Shown here piece after piece: positions 23,470 through 32,095 of a stretch of DNA of 64,000 bases (the first letter of the stretch is position 1; every line of letters starts with the position of its first letter). Source of the stretch: CAYLXX01 sp964484325 (GTDB lineage Bacteria > Patescibacteriota > Microgenomatia > UBA1406 > GWC2-37-13); assembly GCA_964484325.1 (NCBI GenBank), contig CAZAEE010000002.1, positions 1-64,000 on the forward strand, written 5' to 3'. Made by a program: the position numbers and the translations under genes. The notes below the pieces were generated by a model. That model made no database searches, had not been told where the DNA came from, and was given only the letters and a program-made list of their open reading frames with translations.

Positions 23470-25212
23470 TTAATTTTTTCTAAATAACTTCGTGAATGCT
23501 TCTTTAGGTATCTCAACATGGCCGATCATTTTCATGCGTTTTTTGCCTTCTTTTTGTTTCTCAAGCAGCTTTCGTTTACGGCCGAAGTCGCCGGCACCGA
23601 CTGTTTTGCTGTTTTTTACCAAAACATCTTTGCGAAAGGCAGATATTCTTTCTGAAGCAATAATTTTTCCTTTATACTGCGCCTGAATTTTTATTTCATA
23701 CTGCTGACGGGGGATAACATCGCGCATTTTCTTGACGAGTTCATAAGCTTTGTCTTGCGCTCGATCAGCCACAACTATTTCTGAGAACTCTTCAATAGTA
23801 TCACTATTTATTAACAGACTCAGCTTATCAGCTTTGACCGGCACATACTTTAAAAACTCCCAGTCAAGAGAAGCGTACCCTGAAGAGACGCTTTTTAACT
23901 TATCAAAAAAGTCCGAGATCATTTCAACTAGAGGCATTTCGTAGACTACTGAAATCTGGTGTTTATTATCCATAGTGACAAAATGGGCCCGATACTGTTC
24001 GCAGAGTTGCATCACAGGACCAGAGTATTCTTGGGGAGTTAAGAGCATGATCTTCACGTATGGCTCAGCATACTGACCATGCTCATATTGGTACTCGACT
24101 TGCGGTGGTGTCAGAATGAGACTTAAGTTAAACTCGCGCTCCAACCGTTCGCGAACAACATCGGCATGGAGCAAACCTAAAAAACCTACGCGAAAGCCAG
24201 CGCCAAGTGCTTTACTAAAAATAGCTGAAAACTCAAGAGATGAGTCATTCAGATATAATTTTTCCAGTGCTTTTTTAAGATTTAAGTAGTCGCCCGTATC
24301 CGTCGGAAACATTGACGCATAGACCATCGGCTTAACTTTGCGGTATCCGGGCAGGGGAATACTGTCGCTTTTTTCATTGAGGATGGTATCACCTACACGC
24401 ACTTGATGAATATCTTTCAGATTGGTCACCACGTAGCCGATCTCACCGGCAGACAACATTTCTTTTTCCACAAGATCGGGAGTAAATATACCAACTTCAG
24501 GCATTTCAAATACTCGACGGTTAACACCTAGTTTCACTTTCAAACCCTTTCTTAGTTCACCATCAATAACTCGGACAAAAGCAATAACACCCTTATGAGA
24601 GTCATAGTATGAGTCAAAGATTAAAGACTGAATTGTTAGAGATAATGTTGATGACTGAGGAGAAGGGATTTTTTTTATGATGGTTCCAAGTAACGCTTCC
24701 ACATGTTCTCCGGTTTTGGCTGAGACGGAATGAATCTCTTCTTCCTTCACTCCTAAAAAATCGATGAGCTCTTGTTTCGTAGCCGCAACCTGCGCGTTGG
24801 GCAGATCAATTTTGTTTACCACAGGAATGATCACTAAGTTTTTCTCAAGCGCTTTGTAGGCATTGGCAATTGTCTGGGCCTGAACGCCTTGCGTGGCATC
24901 AACAAGAAGAATCACGCCTTCAACACAGGCTAATGTCCGATCTACCTCATATGAAAAGTCCACGTGACCTGGAGTATCGATCAAATTGAGTACATAATCG
25001 ATACCGGCTAAAGAGTAATTCATCCGAACCGGAGCCAATTTAATAGTGATACCCCGTTCGCGGGAAATCGGGTTTCGATCAAGTAGTTGCTCATCGTGAT
25101 TCCCAGGTTTAACCACATGAGTAATTTCAAGCAGTCGATCAGCCAATGTGGATTTCCCGTGATCGACATGGGCAATGATAGCAAAGTTTCGTATTGAATT
25201 TTGAGATACCAT
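23470..25212 (-). CDS. lepA: Elongation factor 4 (LepA), back-translocating ribosomal GTPase
   Basis: A 580-aa translation GTPase. G1 is AHVDHGKST (14-22), G2 RERGITI, G3 DTPGHVDF, G4 NKIDLP, G5 SAKTG. The LepA-specific C-terminal domain (DFGRKRKLLEKQKEGKKRMK) is intact. It acts on stalled or mistranslocated ribosomes. Length is close to the usual 600. A minus-strand TATAAT (25221-25226) ends 8 nt before the ATG, so the start is secure. Confidence 0.97.
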   Translation of the reverse strand: MVSQNSIRNFAIIAHVDHGKSTLADRLLEITHVVKPGNHDEQLLDRNPISRERGITIKLAPVRMNYSLAGIDYVLNLIDTPGHVDFSYEVDRTLACVEGVILLVDATQGVQAQTIANAYKALEKNLVIIPVVNKIDLPNAQVAATKQELIDFLGVKEEEIHSVSAKTGEHVEALLGTIIKKIPSPQSSTLSLTIQSLIFDSYYDSHKGVIAFVRVIDGELRKGLKVKLGVNRRVFEMPEVGIFTPDLVEKEMLSAGEIGYVVTNLKDIHQVRVGDTILNEKSDSIPLPGYRKVKPMVYASMFPTDTGDYLNLKKALEKLYLNDSSLEFSAIFSKALGAGFRVGFLGLLHADVVRERLEREFNLSLILTPPQVEYQYEHGQYAEPYVKIMLLTPQEYSGPVMQLCEQYRAHFVTMDNKHQISVVYEMPLVEMISDFFDKLKSVSSGYASLDWEFLKYVPVKADKLSLLINSDTIEEFSEIVVADRAQDKAYELVKKMRDVIPRQQYEIKIQAQYKGKIIASERISAFRKDVLVKNSKTVGAGDFGRKRKLLEKQKEGKKRMKMIGHVEIPKEAFTKLFRKN

Positions 25213-25220
25213 GAAGCTAT

Positions 25221-25226
25221 ATTATA
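25221..25226 (-). promoter_or_regulatory. -10 box of lepA
   Basis: Minus-strand consensus TATAAT, 8-nt gap to the ATG at 25212. Confidence 0.65.
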
Positions 25227-25271
25227 CCGGTTACACACGGTAAAAACGCGGTGTACCAAGATTTTATTGTG

Positions 25272-25277
25272 TATACT
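25272..25277 (+). promoter_or_regulatory. -10 box of the flippase gene, start of the glycan region
   Basis: TATACT, 8-nt gap to the ATG at 25286. It is back to back with the lepA promoter in a 73-bp spacer. Confidence 0.6.
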
Positions 25278-25285
25278 GTTTCAGT

Positions 25286-26557
25286 ATGCATCTTCTTAAA
25301 AAAACTTTAATGAATAAGTATGCTCAAGGTGGAATTCTGTTAACTCTCTCTTCATTTATTGTTAACATCCTCAACTACTTCTCAAATTTGCTAACGGGTA
25401 GAATTCTCGGCCCAATCGGCTACGGTGAAGTTGCGGCATTGCTGTCTTATGTAACGATTCTGTCGGTGCCTGTTGCGGTTTCATCGACACTAATTATCCA
25501 AAAAATCAGCTCAAAAGATGAAGGTCGATTCGCGTACGCTCGACTTCTTGAACTGTGGCTTATTGAAAAACTGAAAAAGTGGTGGATATTGCTTATACCA
25601 CTATTACTTGTGACCTCTTTTGTTTCACGAATAACAAATTTATCCCCTCTGGCAGCTAACTTTTTAATACCGCTTGTTATCGTATCTTTTGCAGCTTCAT
25701 TTTACTTTTCCTCGCTTCAAGGTATGCGGTTATTTCTTGCAATTGCAGTGATCGGGATTGCAACAGTCGGTATTAAACTATTAGGACCGGTTATTGCGTT
25801 CGTTTCAAAACAAAGTCTTTTTGTTATTTTGACATTTTTAATGCTTTCAAGTTTGTTTAATTTACTAATTAGTCGAAAAAAATTTACCGAGACAGTGCCA
25901 AAAGAAGATAATCGTTCAACTTCAAAAATCCAAAAAAGACTTATGGAGTATGTCGCTGATAAAAAAGTATTGATAGCAGCCACCTCTATTTTGGCAATTA
26001 CTTTGTTGAATAATGCGGACATTATTTATGTAAAAAAGTTTTTTCCACCTCATGAGGCTGGCATTTACGGCGCCTGGAGCTTACTAGCAAAAGTTATTTT
26101 TTACTTAGTTGGTCCTCTTATCTCAATCAGTCTCGTCTATTTTTCAAGTAAGAAAAATCTTCTCCAACAGAAAAAAGTTTTTATAGGAATCCTTCTAGTT
26201 TTTATCAGCATCTCGATCGTAAGTTATCTTTTTTATACTTACTATGGACTTTCTGTTGCCCAAATTTTTTTTGGATCGAAGTTTAATGATGTTTCTGTCT
26301 ATCTTTCTTCGGCTAGTATTTTTGGTTCTCTCTATTCAATTATTGTTTTTATGAATAACTATTTCCTAGCCAAAGAAAGCAAGTTCGCCGCAATCCTACC
26401 GGCTGCAGCGTTCCTTTATATATTTCTTCTGATTTTCGTACAGAAAACATTAAACGCAGTCATCCATCTTAATGTAATTTTCTCTTCATTTTTGACATTT
26501 ACATATTTAATTGTTTCAGCTTATCTATTGCTCTATAATAGGGCCAATGAAATCTAA
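25286..26557 (+). CDS. Polysaccharide flippase (Wzx/MATE-like, oligosaccharidyl-lipid exporter)
   Basis: A 423-aa protein with about twelve predicted membrane helices and few charged residues. The N-terminus GGILLTLSSFIVNILNYFSN with LTGRILGPIGYGEVAALLSY is typical of the Polysacc_synt/MurJ-like superfamily. It probably moves undecaprenyl-linked sugar units across the membrane. It opens a run of glycan genes and overlaps the next GT2 gene by 11 nt. Confidence 0.85.
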   Translation: MHLLKKTLMNKYAQGGILLTLSSFIVNILNYFSNLLTGRILGPIGYGEVAALLSYVTILSVPVAVSSTLIIQKISSKDEGRFAYARLLELWLIEKLKKWWILLIPLLLVTSFVSRITNLSPLAANFLIPLVIVSFAASFYFSSLQGMRLFLAIAVIGIATVGIKLLGPVIAFVSKQSLFVILTFLMLSSLFNLLISRKKFTETVPKEDNRSTSKIQKRLMEYVADKKVLIAATSILAITLLNNADIIYVKKFFPPHEAGIYGAWSLLAKVIFYLVGPLISISLVYFSSKKNLLQQKKVFIGILLVFISISIVSYLFYTYYGLSVAQIFFGSKFNDVSVYLSSASIFGSLYSIIVFMNNYFLAKESKFAAILPAAAFLYIFLLIFVQKTLNAVIHLNVIFSSFLTFTYLIVSAYLLLYNRANEI

Positions 26558-27359
26558 AAAAACTAGTCATTTCTTAAGTTTAATTATCCCAGTTTATAAG
26601 AAAGAAAGAACAATTGTTAATAATCTTCGCAGCGTTAAAATTGTTTTGGATAAAATCCGCTACGATTACGAGATCATCGCTGTCATTGATGGCATGGTCG
26701 ATAAATCATACGAAAAAATTTCACGAGCTCGGCTCCGAAGAGTCATCTGCCTGGCTTACAATCATAATCACGGAAAAAGTTTCGCAATTCGGCTCGGTAT
26801 GTCAAAAGCGCTTGGTGACTACGTGATGTTTCTGGACTCAGGTGCCGAAATTGATCCAAACGGCATTTCAATGTTACTGGAACATATGGAGTGGTATAAC
26901 GCTGATGTCATCGTTGGTTCCAAACGTCACCCTGCTTCACTTGTCAAATATGCGCTGTCACGAAAAATCTTAAGTTACGGCTATTACTTGATCGTTAAGA
27001 TTTTTTTTGGTATACGTGTTCATGATACCCAAGCGGGAATTAAAATTTTTAAAAATAAAGTGCTGAAAAAGGTACTTCCACGACTGCTTGAAAAGAAGTT
27101 CGCCGGTGACCTGGAATTTCTTGTGGCTGCCAATCAACTGGGATTTAAACGTATTTACGAGGCTCCAATTAAGCTTGATTACCGCATTGGCGGGATCAGT
27201 AACGCCGCCACAATCAATGAAATTGTTCATATATTTATTGATACATTAGCTATTTGGTATCGGAAAAATATTTTACACCACTATAATCGCCCAGCCAAGC
27301 GAAAATTTACAGCCAGAACGATGCATAAACTGATTACTCATTCATATGCCAGACGATAA
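26547..27359 (+). CDS. GT2 glycosyltransferase, dolichol-phosphate-mannose synthase-like
   Basis: A 270-aa GT-A fold enzyme. SLIIPVYKKERTIVNNLRSV opens the nucleotide-binding domain, followed by YEIIAVIDGMVD, GKSFAIRLGMSKALGDYVMF and LDSGAEIDP at the DxD position. It lacks C-terminal membrane helices. It probably charges a polyprenyl phosphate with a sugar from a nucleotide donor. The ATG at 26547 is chosen over a TTG 12 codons earlier; a TATAAT lies 7 nt upstream within the flippase gene, so it may also be transcribed separately. Confidence 0.8.
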   Translation: MKSKKTSHFLSLIIPVYKKERTIVNNLRSVKIVLDKIRYDYEIIAVIDGMVDKSYEKISRARLRRVICLAYNHNHGKSFAIRLGMSKALGDYVMFLDSGAEIDPNGISMLLEHMEWYNADVIVGSKRHPASLVKYALSRKILSYGYYLIVKIFFGIRVHDTQAGIKIFKNKVLKKVLPRLLEKKFAGDLEFLVAANQLGFKRIYEAPIKLDYRIGGISNAATINEIVHIFIDTLAIWYRKNILHHYNRPAKRKFTARTMHKLITHSYARR

Positions 27360-28391
27360 ATGACAAAACAAAAAGTGTCTGTCATCATTCCGTTGAAACA
27401 ACTCAGTTACTACTTGATATTTGAGAGCTTACCGGCATTTACTAGACAAACATATAAAAATTTTGAGGTCATAGTACTGCCGAATGAACAGGCACTGTAC
27501 GATGTTAGTCTATTAAAAAAATATAAGTTTCTCAGAATAATTCCAACAGGAAAAGTCACCCGGCCAGCGGAAAAAAGAGATATCGGAGCCCAAAAGGCTC
27601 AGGGCAGTCTCTTAGCATTTATCGATGACGATGCCTATCCAGCAGATAATTGGTTGGAACAAGCAGCTAAGTACTTTAGTCGAAAAAATGTCGCAGCTGT
27701 CTGCGGTCCAGGAATTTTGCCAAAGAAATCTGATTTTTGGGAAAGAGTATTTGATCAAGTTTTAAAAACCTGGATTGGTGCCGGTGGTTACAGCTATCGA
27801 TTTATACCGGGTAAAAAACAGTTTGTTGATGACTATCCATCGATGAATTTTCTCATAAAAAAAACTATTTTTACCGATCTTGGAGGATTTAATTCGGATT
27901 ACTGGCCAGGTGAAGACAGCAAGCTATGTAATGATATCGTCTATAAGAAGAATTTGAAAATACTCTATCAACCGGGCGTGCTTGTTTATCACCATCGACG
28001 CAATAATCTTTACTCCTACTTGAAACAGCACAGCAACTATGGATTTCATCGAGGAGCTTTTTTTGCTCACGGAGACAAAAACTCAAGACGCCTCAGTTAT
28101 CTTGTTCCAACAGCTTTTTTTCTTTATGTCGTTATCTTTGGCGTAACTATTATACTGTTTTATCTTCTTGAACTTCCTCGGATTTTCGTTTATATTTTTT
28201 CTTTACCAATTATTTTGTACCTTTTAGCAACAGTGTACGTGGTTTTGAAATCATTTGTTGAGACTTTAAGTGTAAAAGTAAGCTTAGGAGCAGCCACAAC
28301 TCTTTTCCTGACCCATGCAATATATGCTACAATGTTTGTTAAAGGTTTTTTACGAGGACTAAACAAATCAAAAACTATCTATGACCACTAA
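27360..28391 (+). CDS. GT2 glycosyltransferase with C-terminal membrane helices
   Basis: A 343-aa protein. The catalytic part (about 1-230) has KVSVIIPLKQLSYYLIFESL, RDIGAQKAQGSLLAFIDDDA (DDD at the metal site) and a GEDSKLCNDIVYKK acceptor motif. Three or more hydrophobic segments (about 245-335) anchor it in the membrane. Its ATG directly follows the stop of the previous gene. It probably adds a sugar to a lipid-linked glycan at the cytoplasmic face. Confidence 0.82.
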   Translation: MTKQKVSVIIPLKQLSYYLIFESLPAFTRQTYKNFEVIVLPNEQALYDVSLLKKYKFLRIIPTGKVTRPAEKRDIGAQKAQGSLLAFIDDDAYPADNWLEQAAKYFSRKNVAAVCGPGILPKKSDFWERVFDQVLKTWIGAGGYSYRFIPGKKQFVDDYPSMNFLIKKTIFTDLGGFNSDYWPGEDSKLCNDIVYKKNLKILYQPGVLVYHHRRNNLYSYLKQHSNYGFHRGAFFAHGDKNSRRLSYLVPTAFFLYVVIFGVTIILFYLLELPRIFVYIFSLPIILYLLATVYVVLKSFVETLSVKVSLGAATTLFLTHAIYATMFVKGFLRGLNKSKTIYDH

Positions 28392-28629
28392 CACCATTGA
28401 TATCGTGAAAAAGGGAAGTCTTGAGATAAGAATTGAACGGGCAAAATGCATTGGTGCAGCCACTTGTGTGGTGTATGCGCCAAGCACCTTTGATCTTGAC
28501 GAGGAAAATATCGCTATTGTAAAAAAGGGTGACTGGGATAGACTAGAAAAAATTATTGCCGCGGCTCAATCTTGTCCGACGGTTGCTATTGAAGTCTACG
28601 AAAAGGGAAAGAAAATCTATCCTAAATGA
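28381..28629 (+). CDS. Small ferredoxin, three-Cys ([3Fe-4S]-type) motif
   Basis: An 82-aa protein. The cluster motif reads C23-I-G-A26-A-T-C29 with C65-P, so the usual second Cys of C-x2-C-x2-C is Ala. This favours a [3Fe-4S] cluster; a [4Fe-4S] with a non-Cys ligand is possible. The fold matches single-cluster ferredoxins (RIERAKCIGAATCVVYAPST, then AAAQSCPTVAIEVYEKG). It overlaps the GT2 gene by 11 nt and directly precedes the radical SAM gene, so it may be that enzyme's electron donor. Confidence 0.85.
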   Translation: MTTNTIDIVKKGSLEIRIERAKCIGAATCVVYAPSTFDLDEENIAIVKKGDWDRLEKIIAAAQSCPTVAIEVYEKGKKIYPK

Positions 28630-28630
28630 G

Positions 28631-28659
28631 TTGACAATTTCTCGATAGCATGTCATACT
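28631..28659 (+). promoter_or_regulatory. Promoter of the radical SAM gene, TTGACA-N17-CATACT
   Basis: Perfect -35 TTGACA (28631-28636), 17-bp spacer, extended -10 TGTCATACT (hexamer 28654-28659). The ATG begins exactly 6 nt after the -10. The clearest leaderless promoter in the window. Confidence 0.8.
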
Positions 28660-28665
28660 AAATAC

Positions 28666-30399
28666 ATGGTACGGCGAGCAAAAGAATCCGCTAAAGTTAA
28701 ATTCGTCAAAAAAACAAATACCAGAGGAGAAAAAATCCACTCGCTTAAGAATATTCATGTCGTTGTTGGATATCCCCCAATCGAGTCAAAAAAAGGCGTT
28801 GCTTTACTCTCTCAAAACAGACAGTTTCAGTACTTTAACGCCCCAACATATATTTATCCGATGGTACCGGCGTATGCTGCATCTAATCTCCAACATAAAG
28901 GGTATAAAGTTTATTGGATGGACGGTATTGCGGAGCGAAAAACCTATGTTCAATGGATGAAAGAACTTAAGGCTGTTAAACCAGACTACCTGCTGGTTGA
29001 AACTAAGTCTCCTATTGTGAAGACTCACTGGAAACAAATAAACGATATTAAAAAACAACTACCAAATCTCAAACTTATTTGGGTAGGTGATCATATTAGC
29101 TACATGCCTCTTGAGATCTTCGAAAATAGCAAGCTTGATTACGCTATCACAGGAGGAGATTATGATTTCGTTATGGTCAATCTGCTTAATCATATCTATA
29201 AAGGCGAACCGCTCGAAGGTGGAGTCTATTGGAGACAAACGAACAAAGACATCAAAGCCATGCCACGTCATGTTGATACATTAAAAAATGGTCAAAAAAT
29301 CTGCAATTCAGGAGCTGCTTCACTCCGTCATGTGCTGGACGAGTTGCCGTTTGTGGATCGAGATTTAACCAGATGGCGGTTATATGCATACGAAAACGGC
29401 AACTATAAATATACTCCAGGAACCTATATGTATAGTGGTCGAGACTGTTGGTGGAATCGTTGTACATTTTGCGTCTGGGATCATACAATCAATCCTCTTG
29501 GTTCATATCGCAGTTTTTCACCAGAAAGACTTTTGGCTGAGGTGAAACATGTCGTTGATAACTACGGTATCAAAGAAATATTTGACGACGCCGGTACGAT
29601 GTTTATTGGCCCGAAGCTAAAACGGTTCTGTGAACTCCTTGTCGAAAGCGGCTACAACAAGAAAGTGAAATATGGCTGTAACATGCGCTTCAATGCCATC
29701 AATCAGGAATACTATGACCTTATGGGTAAAGCTGGATTCAGGTTTATTTTATACGGGATGGAATCGGGTAACCAGAAAACGCTCGATAAACTCGATAAAG
29801 GCACAAAAGAGGTGGATGCCATCAATGGCCCTCGAATGGCACGAAAAGCCGGGCTTGATCCTCATATCACTATCATGCTTGGGTATCCTTGGGAGTCCTA
29901 TGAAGATGCCCAACGAACAATCGCTATTGCTAAGTATGCTTTTAAAAAAGGGTATTACGAAACAATGCAGGCTACAATAGTGATCCCGTACCCTGGCACT
30001 CCACTTTATAAAGAATGTAAGGAAAAAGGTTGGCTTTTGACCAATGACTATGATAAATTCGACATGAGACAGTCTGTCATGAAAACTCCCTTTCCGGTTG
30101 GAAAAATTTATGAGCTTGAGCAAGATCTCTATTCAGCATTTATGACGCCTCAGTATATTACCCGAAAAATCCTGAGTATTCGATCACCACATGACTTTAT
30201 GTACTTATTTTATATGGGTAAAAAGTTAATAGGACATTTACTTGACTTTGATCCTAACCAGACTAAAGTAAATTATTTCTCTTTTGCTTTCTTGAAAAAT
30301 GCGACCGTAAAACTGGGTAAGCATTTCGTCAGTCCTAGAACTTCAGTTGATGCCGAAAAAGCGGCTATTCGTCTGGCAGACAGCGCCGTGAACATGTAA
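28666..30399 (+). CDS. Radical SAM enzyme with N-terminal cobalamin-binding-like domain
   Basis: A 577-aa protein. Residues about 28-175 resemble the B12-binding Rossmann domain of BchE-like radical SAM enzymes (MVPAYAASNLQHKGYKVYWM, then VGDHISYMPLEIFENSKLDY); the His-on D-x-H-x2-G motif is absent. The radical SAM core has the cluster cysteines C261, C266 and C269 (GRDCWWNRCTFCVWD). The spacing is C-x4-C-x2-C, not the common C-x3-C-x2-C. Later motifs ILYGMESGNQKTLDKLDKGT and VIPYPGTPLYKECKEKGW are typical. The reaction cannot be read; methylation or ring/chain modification of a lipid or glycan precursor is inferred from family and context. Confidence 0.8.
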   Translation: MVRRAKESAKVKFVKKTNTRGEKIHSLKNIHVVVGYPPIESKKGVALLSQNRQFQYFNAPTYIYPMVPAYAASNLQHKGYKVYWMDGIAERKTYVQWMKELKAVKPDYLLVETKSPIVKTHWKQINDIKKQLPNLKLIWVGDHISYMPLEIFENSKLDYAITGGDYDFVMVNLLNHIYKGEPLEGGVYWRQTNKDIKAMPRHVDTLKNGQKICNSGAASLRHVLDELPFVDRDLTRWRLYAYENGNYKYTPGTYMYSGRDCWWNRCTFCVWDHTINPLGSYRSFSPERLLAEVKHVVDNYGIKEIFDDAGTMFIGPKLKRFCELLVESGYNKKVKYGCNMRFNAINQEYYDLMGKAGFRFILYGMESGNQKTLDKLDKGTKEVDAINGPRMARKAGLDPHITIMLGYPWESYEDAQRTIAIAKYAFKKGYYETMQATIVIPYPGTPLYKECKEKGWLLTNDYDKFDMRQSVMKTPFPVGKIYELEQDLYSAFMTPQYITRKILSIRSPHDFMYLFYMGKKLIGHLLDFDPNQTKVNYFSFAFLKNATVKLGKHFVSPRTSVDAEKAAIRLADSAVNM

Positions 30400-30401
30400 C
30401 T

Positions 30402-32063
30402 TCATCTAAGACTTTGTGCTTGAGAAAGACCATCTAAAGCTTTTTGATCTTGAGGATTTAAAGTTAGCGCTTGTTGAAAAGCTGAGATTGCCTGATTTTT
30501 ATCCTTAAGGGTCATGTAAATAATACCCAAGTTTGAATAGAGAGAAGCTTCATTAGGATTGACCGCGATCGCCCGTTTGGCAAAGTCTTCTGCCTCTTTA
30601 TACTTTTTGTTTTCATAGTATATAGCAGATAGTCCTTCAAGCGACTGCCAGAGATTGGGATTCAGTTGATATGCGCGAGAGAATGCCTCAGCTGCCTCTT
30701 TCAACTTACCCATATTGACATACGTGTTGCCTAAGTTATGGTACGCATCAGCGTAGTTTGGCTTCAGAGCAATTGCTTTTTGAAACTCAACAACAGCTTG
30801 CTCATAATCTCCATGCCGGTCATACATATCTCCTAAATTATTGTGATTGTTGTGACTTGAAGGTGACGTACGATCGGTCGCTATCCACAATGTGTCCTGA
30901 TTTAACCAAGCATGATTGCGAAAAATGGTTCTCACGCTTAGTAATAACATCACAAATCCAACAATAACAAAAAAAATTGCTTTATTCGTTTTATTTAAAC
31001 GTGAGGCAACCAAGCTAATTCCATAAGCAATGATCAACAGAATTCCCAATGTACTTAAGTATGCGTATCGTTCGGCCACATTCCAAGCTATCATAAAAGG
31101 AGTCACTGTCGGGCTAAGCGCGATAAAAAAAATTCCCAATCCAAAGGCGATCAGTTTATTTTTTTTGATGCTGACAAGAAAAAAACCCAAAAGAATTACT
31201 GTAAGTATAAATCGTATGAAAAGCTCAACCGGTCCATAGTTTAGCTCTGTATGATACAAAGTTAACTGGTCTGGCCAAAATATCAGCTGGATATAGTTTG
31301 TCACTGCAGTCGGCACAATAATCAGCGGGTTTTGAAACGTTGCAGTTTCATAGAATTGATTGTGTAAAGAAGAAATTCTCGAGCCAAGTAGATTAACATA
31401 CGTAAATGACCAGAAAAATGCAATTCCAACAAAAACACTAAGCTGCAAATATCTTTTTTTTAAATTACCAAACAAGAACTCATAGAGAATAAAGATAAAA
31501 GGCGTCGCCAGAGCCATATACGAACAAAACAACGATAAAAAGAAAAAGAAAAGCGAAAGAAAGTAGAACTTGCCATATCTTTCCGACCTAATATATGACA
31601 AAAAACTCAGTAAGAAAAAAAACGTGTACCGGACATAGTTGCCACCCGATATCCACGTGACTGATTCCGAAAGTATTGGATGGACGGCAAAAAGTACTGC
31701 AGTCAAAAAAGCTAGGTTGGGTTTTTTAAATATGTTTAATATTAACTTATAAACTAACAAAACAGTACCTGCGTGAAATAAAACATTTACCAGTCGGTAG
31801 AAAAATGGATTAAGACCAACAGTCTTGTAAAGAATCAAGTAGAGAAGGGGTTGAAAAAAAAGATGAAGTTGGGTAGTAATACTTTTAATACTGCCAAGGT
31901 ACGGATTTTGAGCTATTGATAAGTCATCTGAGATAAAATCATTTCCCAGTCCGCTACTGTAGACGATAAAAACTAGAGCAGCAAGAAATACGAATACAAA
32001 AGGAGGTGATATACAAGCAACCATAATCTGAAGAAGCTGCTTGCTTTTTATGAGTTTCAACAT
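30402..32063 (-). CDS. GT-C membrane protein with C-terminal TPR repeats (TMTC-like)
   Basis: A 553-aa protein. About ten membrane segments (residues 15-380) are followed by four tetratricopeptide repeats (about 408-539, for example NNLGDMYDRHGDYEQAVVEF and KAIALKPNY). The first loop has the acidic motif GNDFISDDLSI as in GT-C enzymes. This membrane-plus-TPR layout recalls TMTC-type O-mannosyltransferases, in which TPRs bind acceptor proteins. Transfer of a lipid-linked sugar to protein is inferred. A TACAAT box lies 6 nt before the ATG. It is convergent with the radical SAM gene, 2 nt apart. Confidence 0.75.
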   Translation of the reverse strand: MLKLIKSKQLLQIMVACISPPFVFVFLAALVFIVYSSGLGNDFISDDLSIAQNPYLGSIKSITTQLHLFFQPLLYLILYKTVGLNPFFYRLVNVLFHAGTVLLVYKLILNIFKKPNLAFLTAVLFAVHPILSESVTWISGGNYVRYTFFFLLSFLSYIRSERYGKFYFLSLFFFFLSLFCSYMALATPFIFILYEFLFGNLKKRYLQLSVFVGIAFFWSFTYVNLLGSRISSLHNQFYETATFQNPLIIVPTAVTNYIQLIFWPDQLTLYHTELNYGPVELFIRFILTVILLGFFLVSIKKNKLIAFGLGIFFIALSPTVTPFMIAWNVAERYAYLSTLGILLIIAYGISLVASRLNKTNKAIFFVIVGFVMLLLSVRTIFRNHAWLNQDTLWIATDRTSPSSHNNHNNLGDMYDRHGDYEQAVVEFQKAIALKPNYADAYHNLGNTYVNMGKLKEAAEAFSRAYQLNPNLWQSLEGLSAIYYENKKYKEAEDFAKRAIAVNPNEASLYSNLGIIYMTLKDKNQAISAFQQALTLNPQDQKALDGLSQAQSLR

Positions 32064-32069
32064 ATTTCT

Positions 32070-32075
32070 ATTGTA
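32070..32075 (-). promoter_or_regulatory. -10 box of the TPR membrane protein gene
   Basis: Minus-strand TACAAT, 6-nt gap to the ATG at 32063. Confidence 0.55.
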
Positions 32076-32095
32076 CTGAAACTATCTCTTCATGT

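Noticed and set aside
26531..26546. TATAAT inside the end of the flippase gene as proof of a separate operon
   Set aside because: It fits the leaderless spacing for the 26547 gene, but in AT-rich coding sequence one such match inside a continuous operon is weak evidence, so no promoter feature was entered.
29749..30123. A 124-codon open frame antisense to the radical SAM gene
   Set aside because: It lies wholly inside a well-supported gene, has no start signals and no recognisable protein features.
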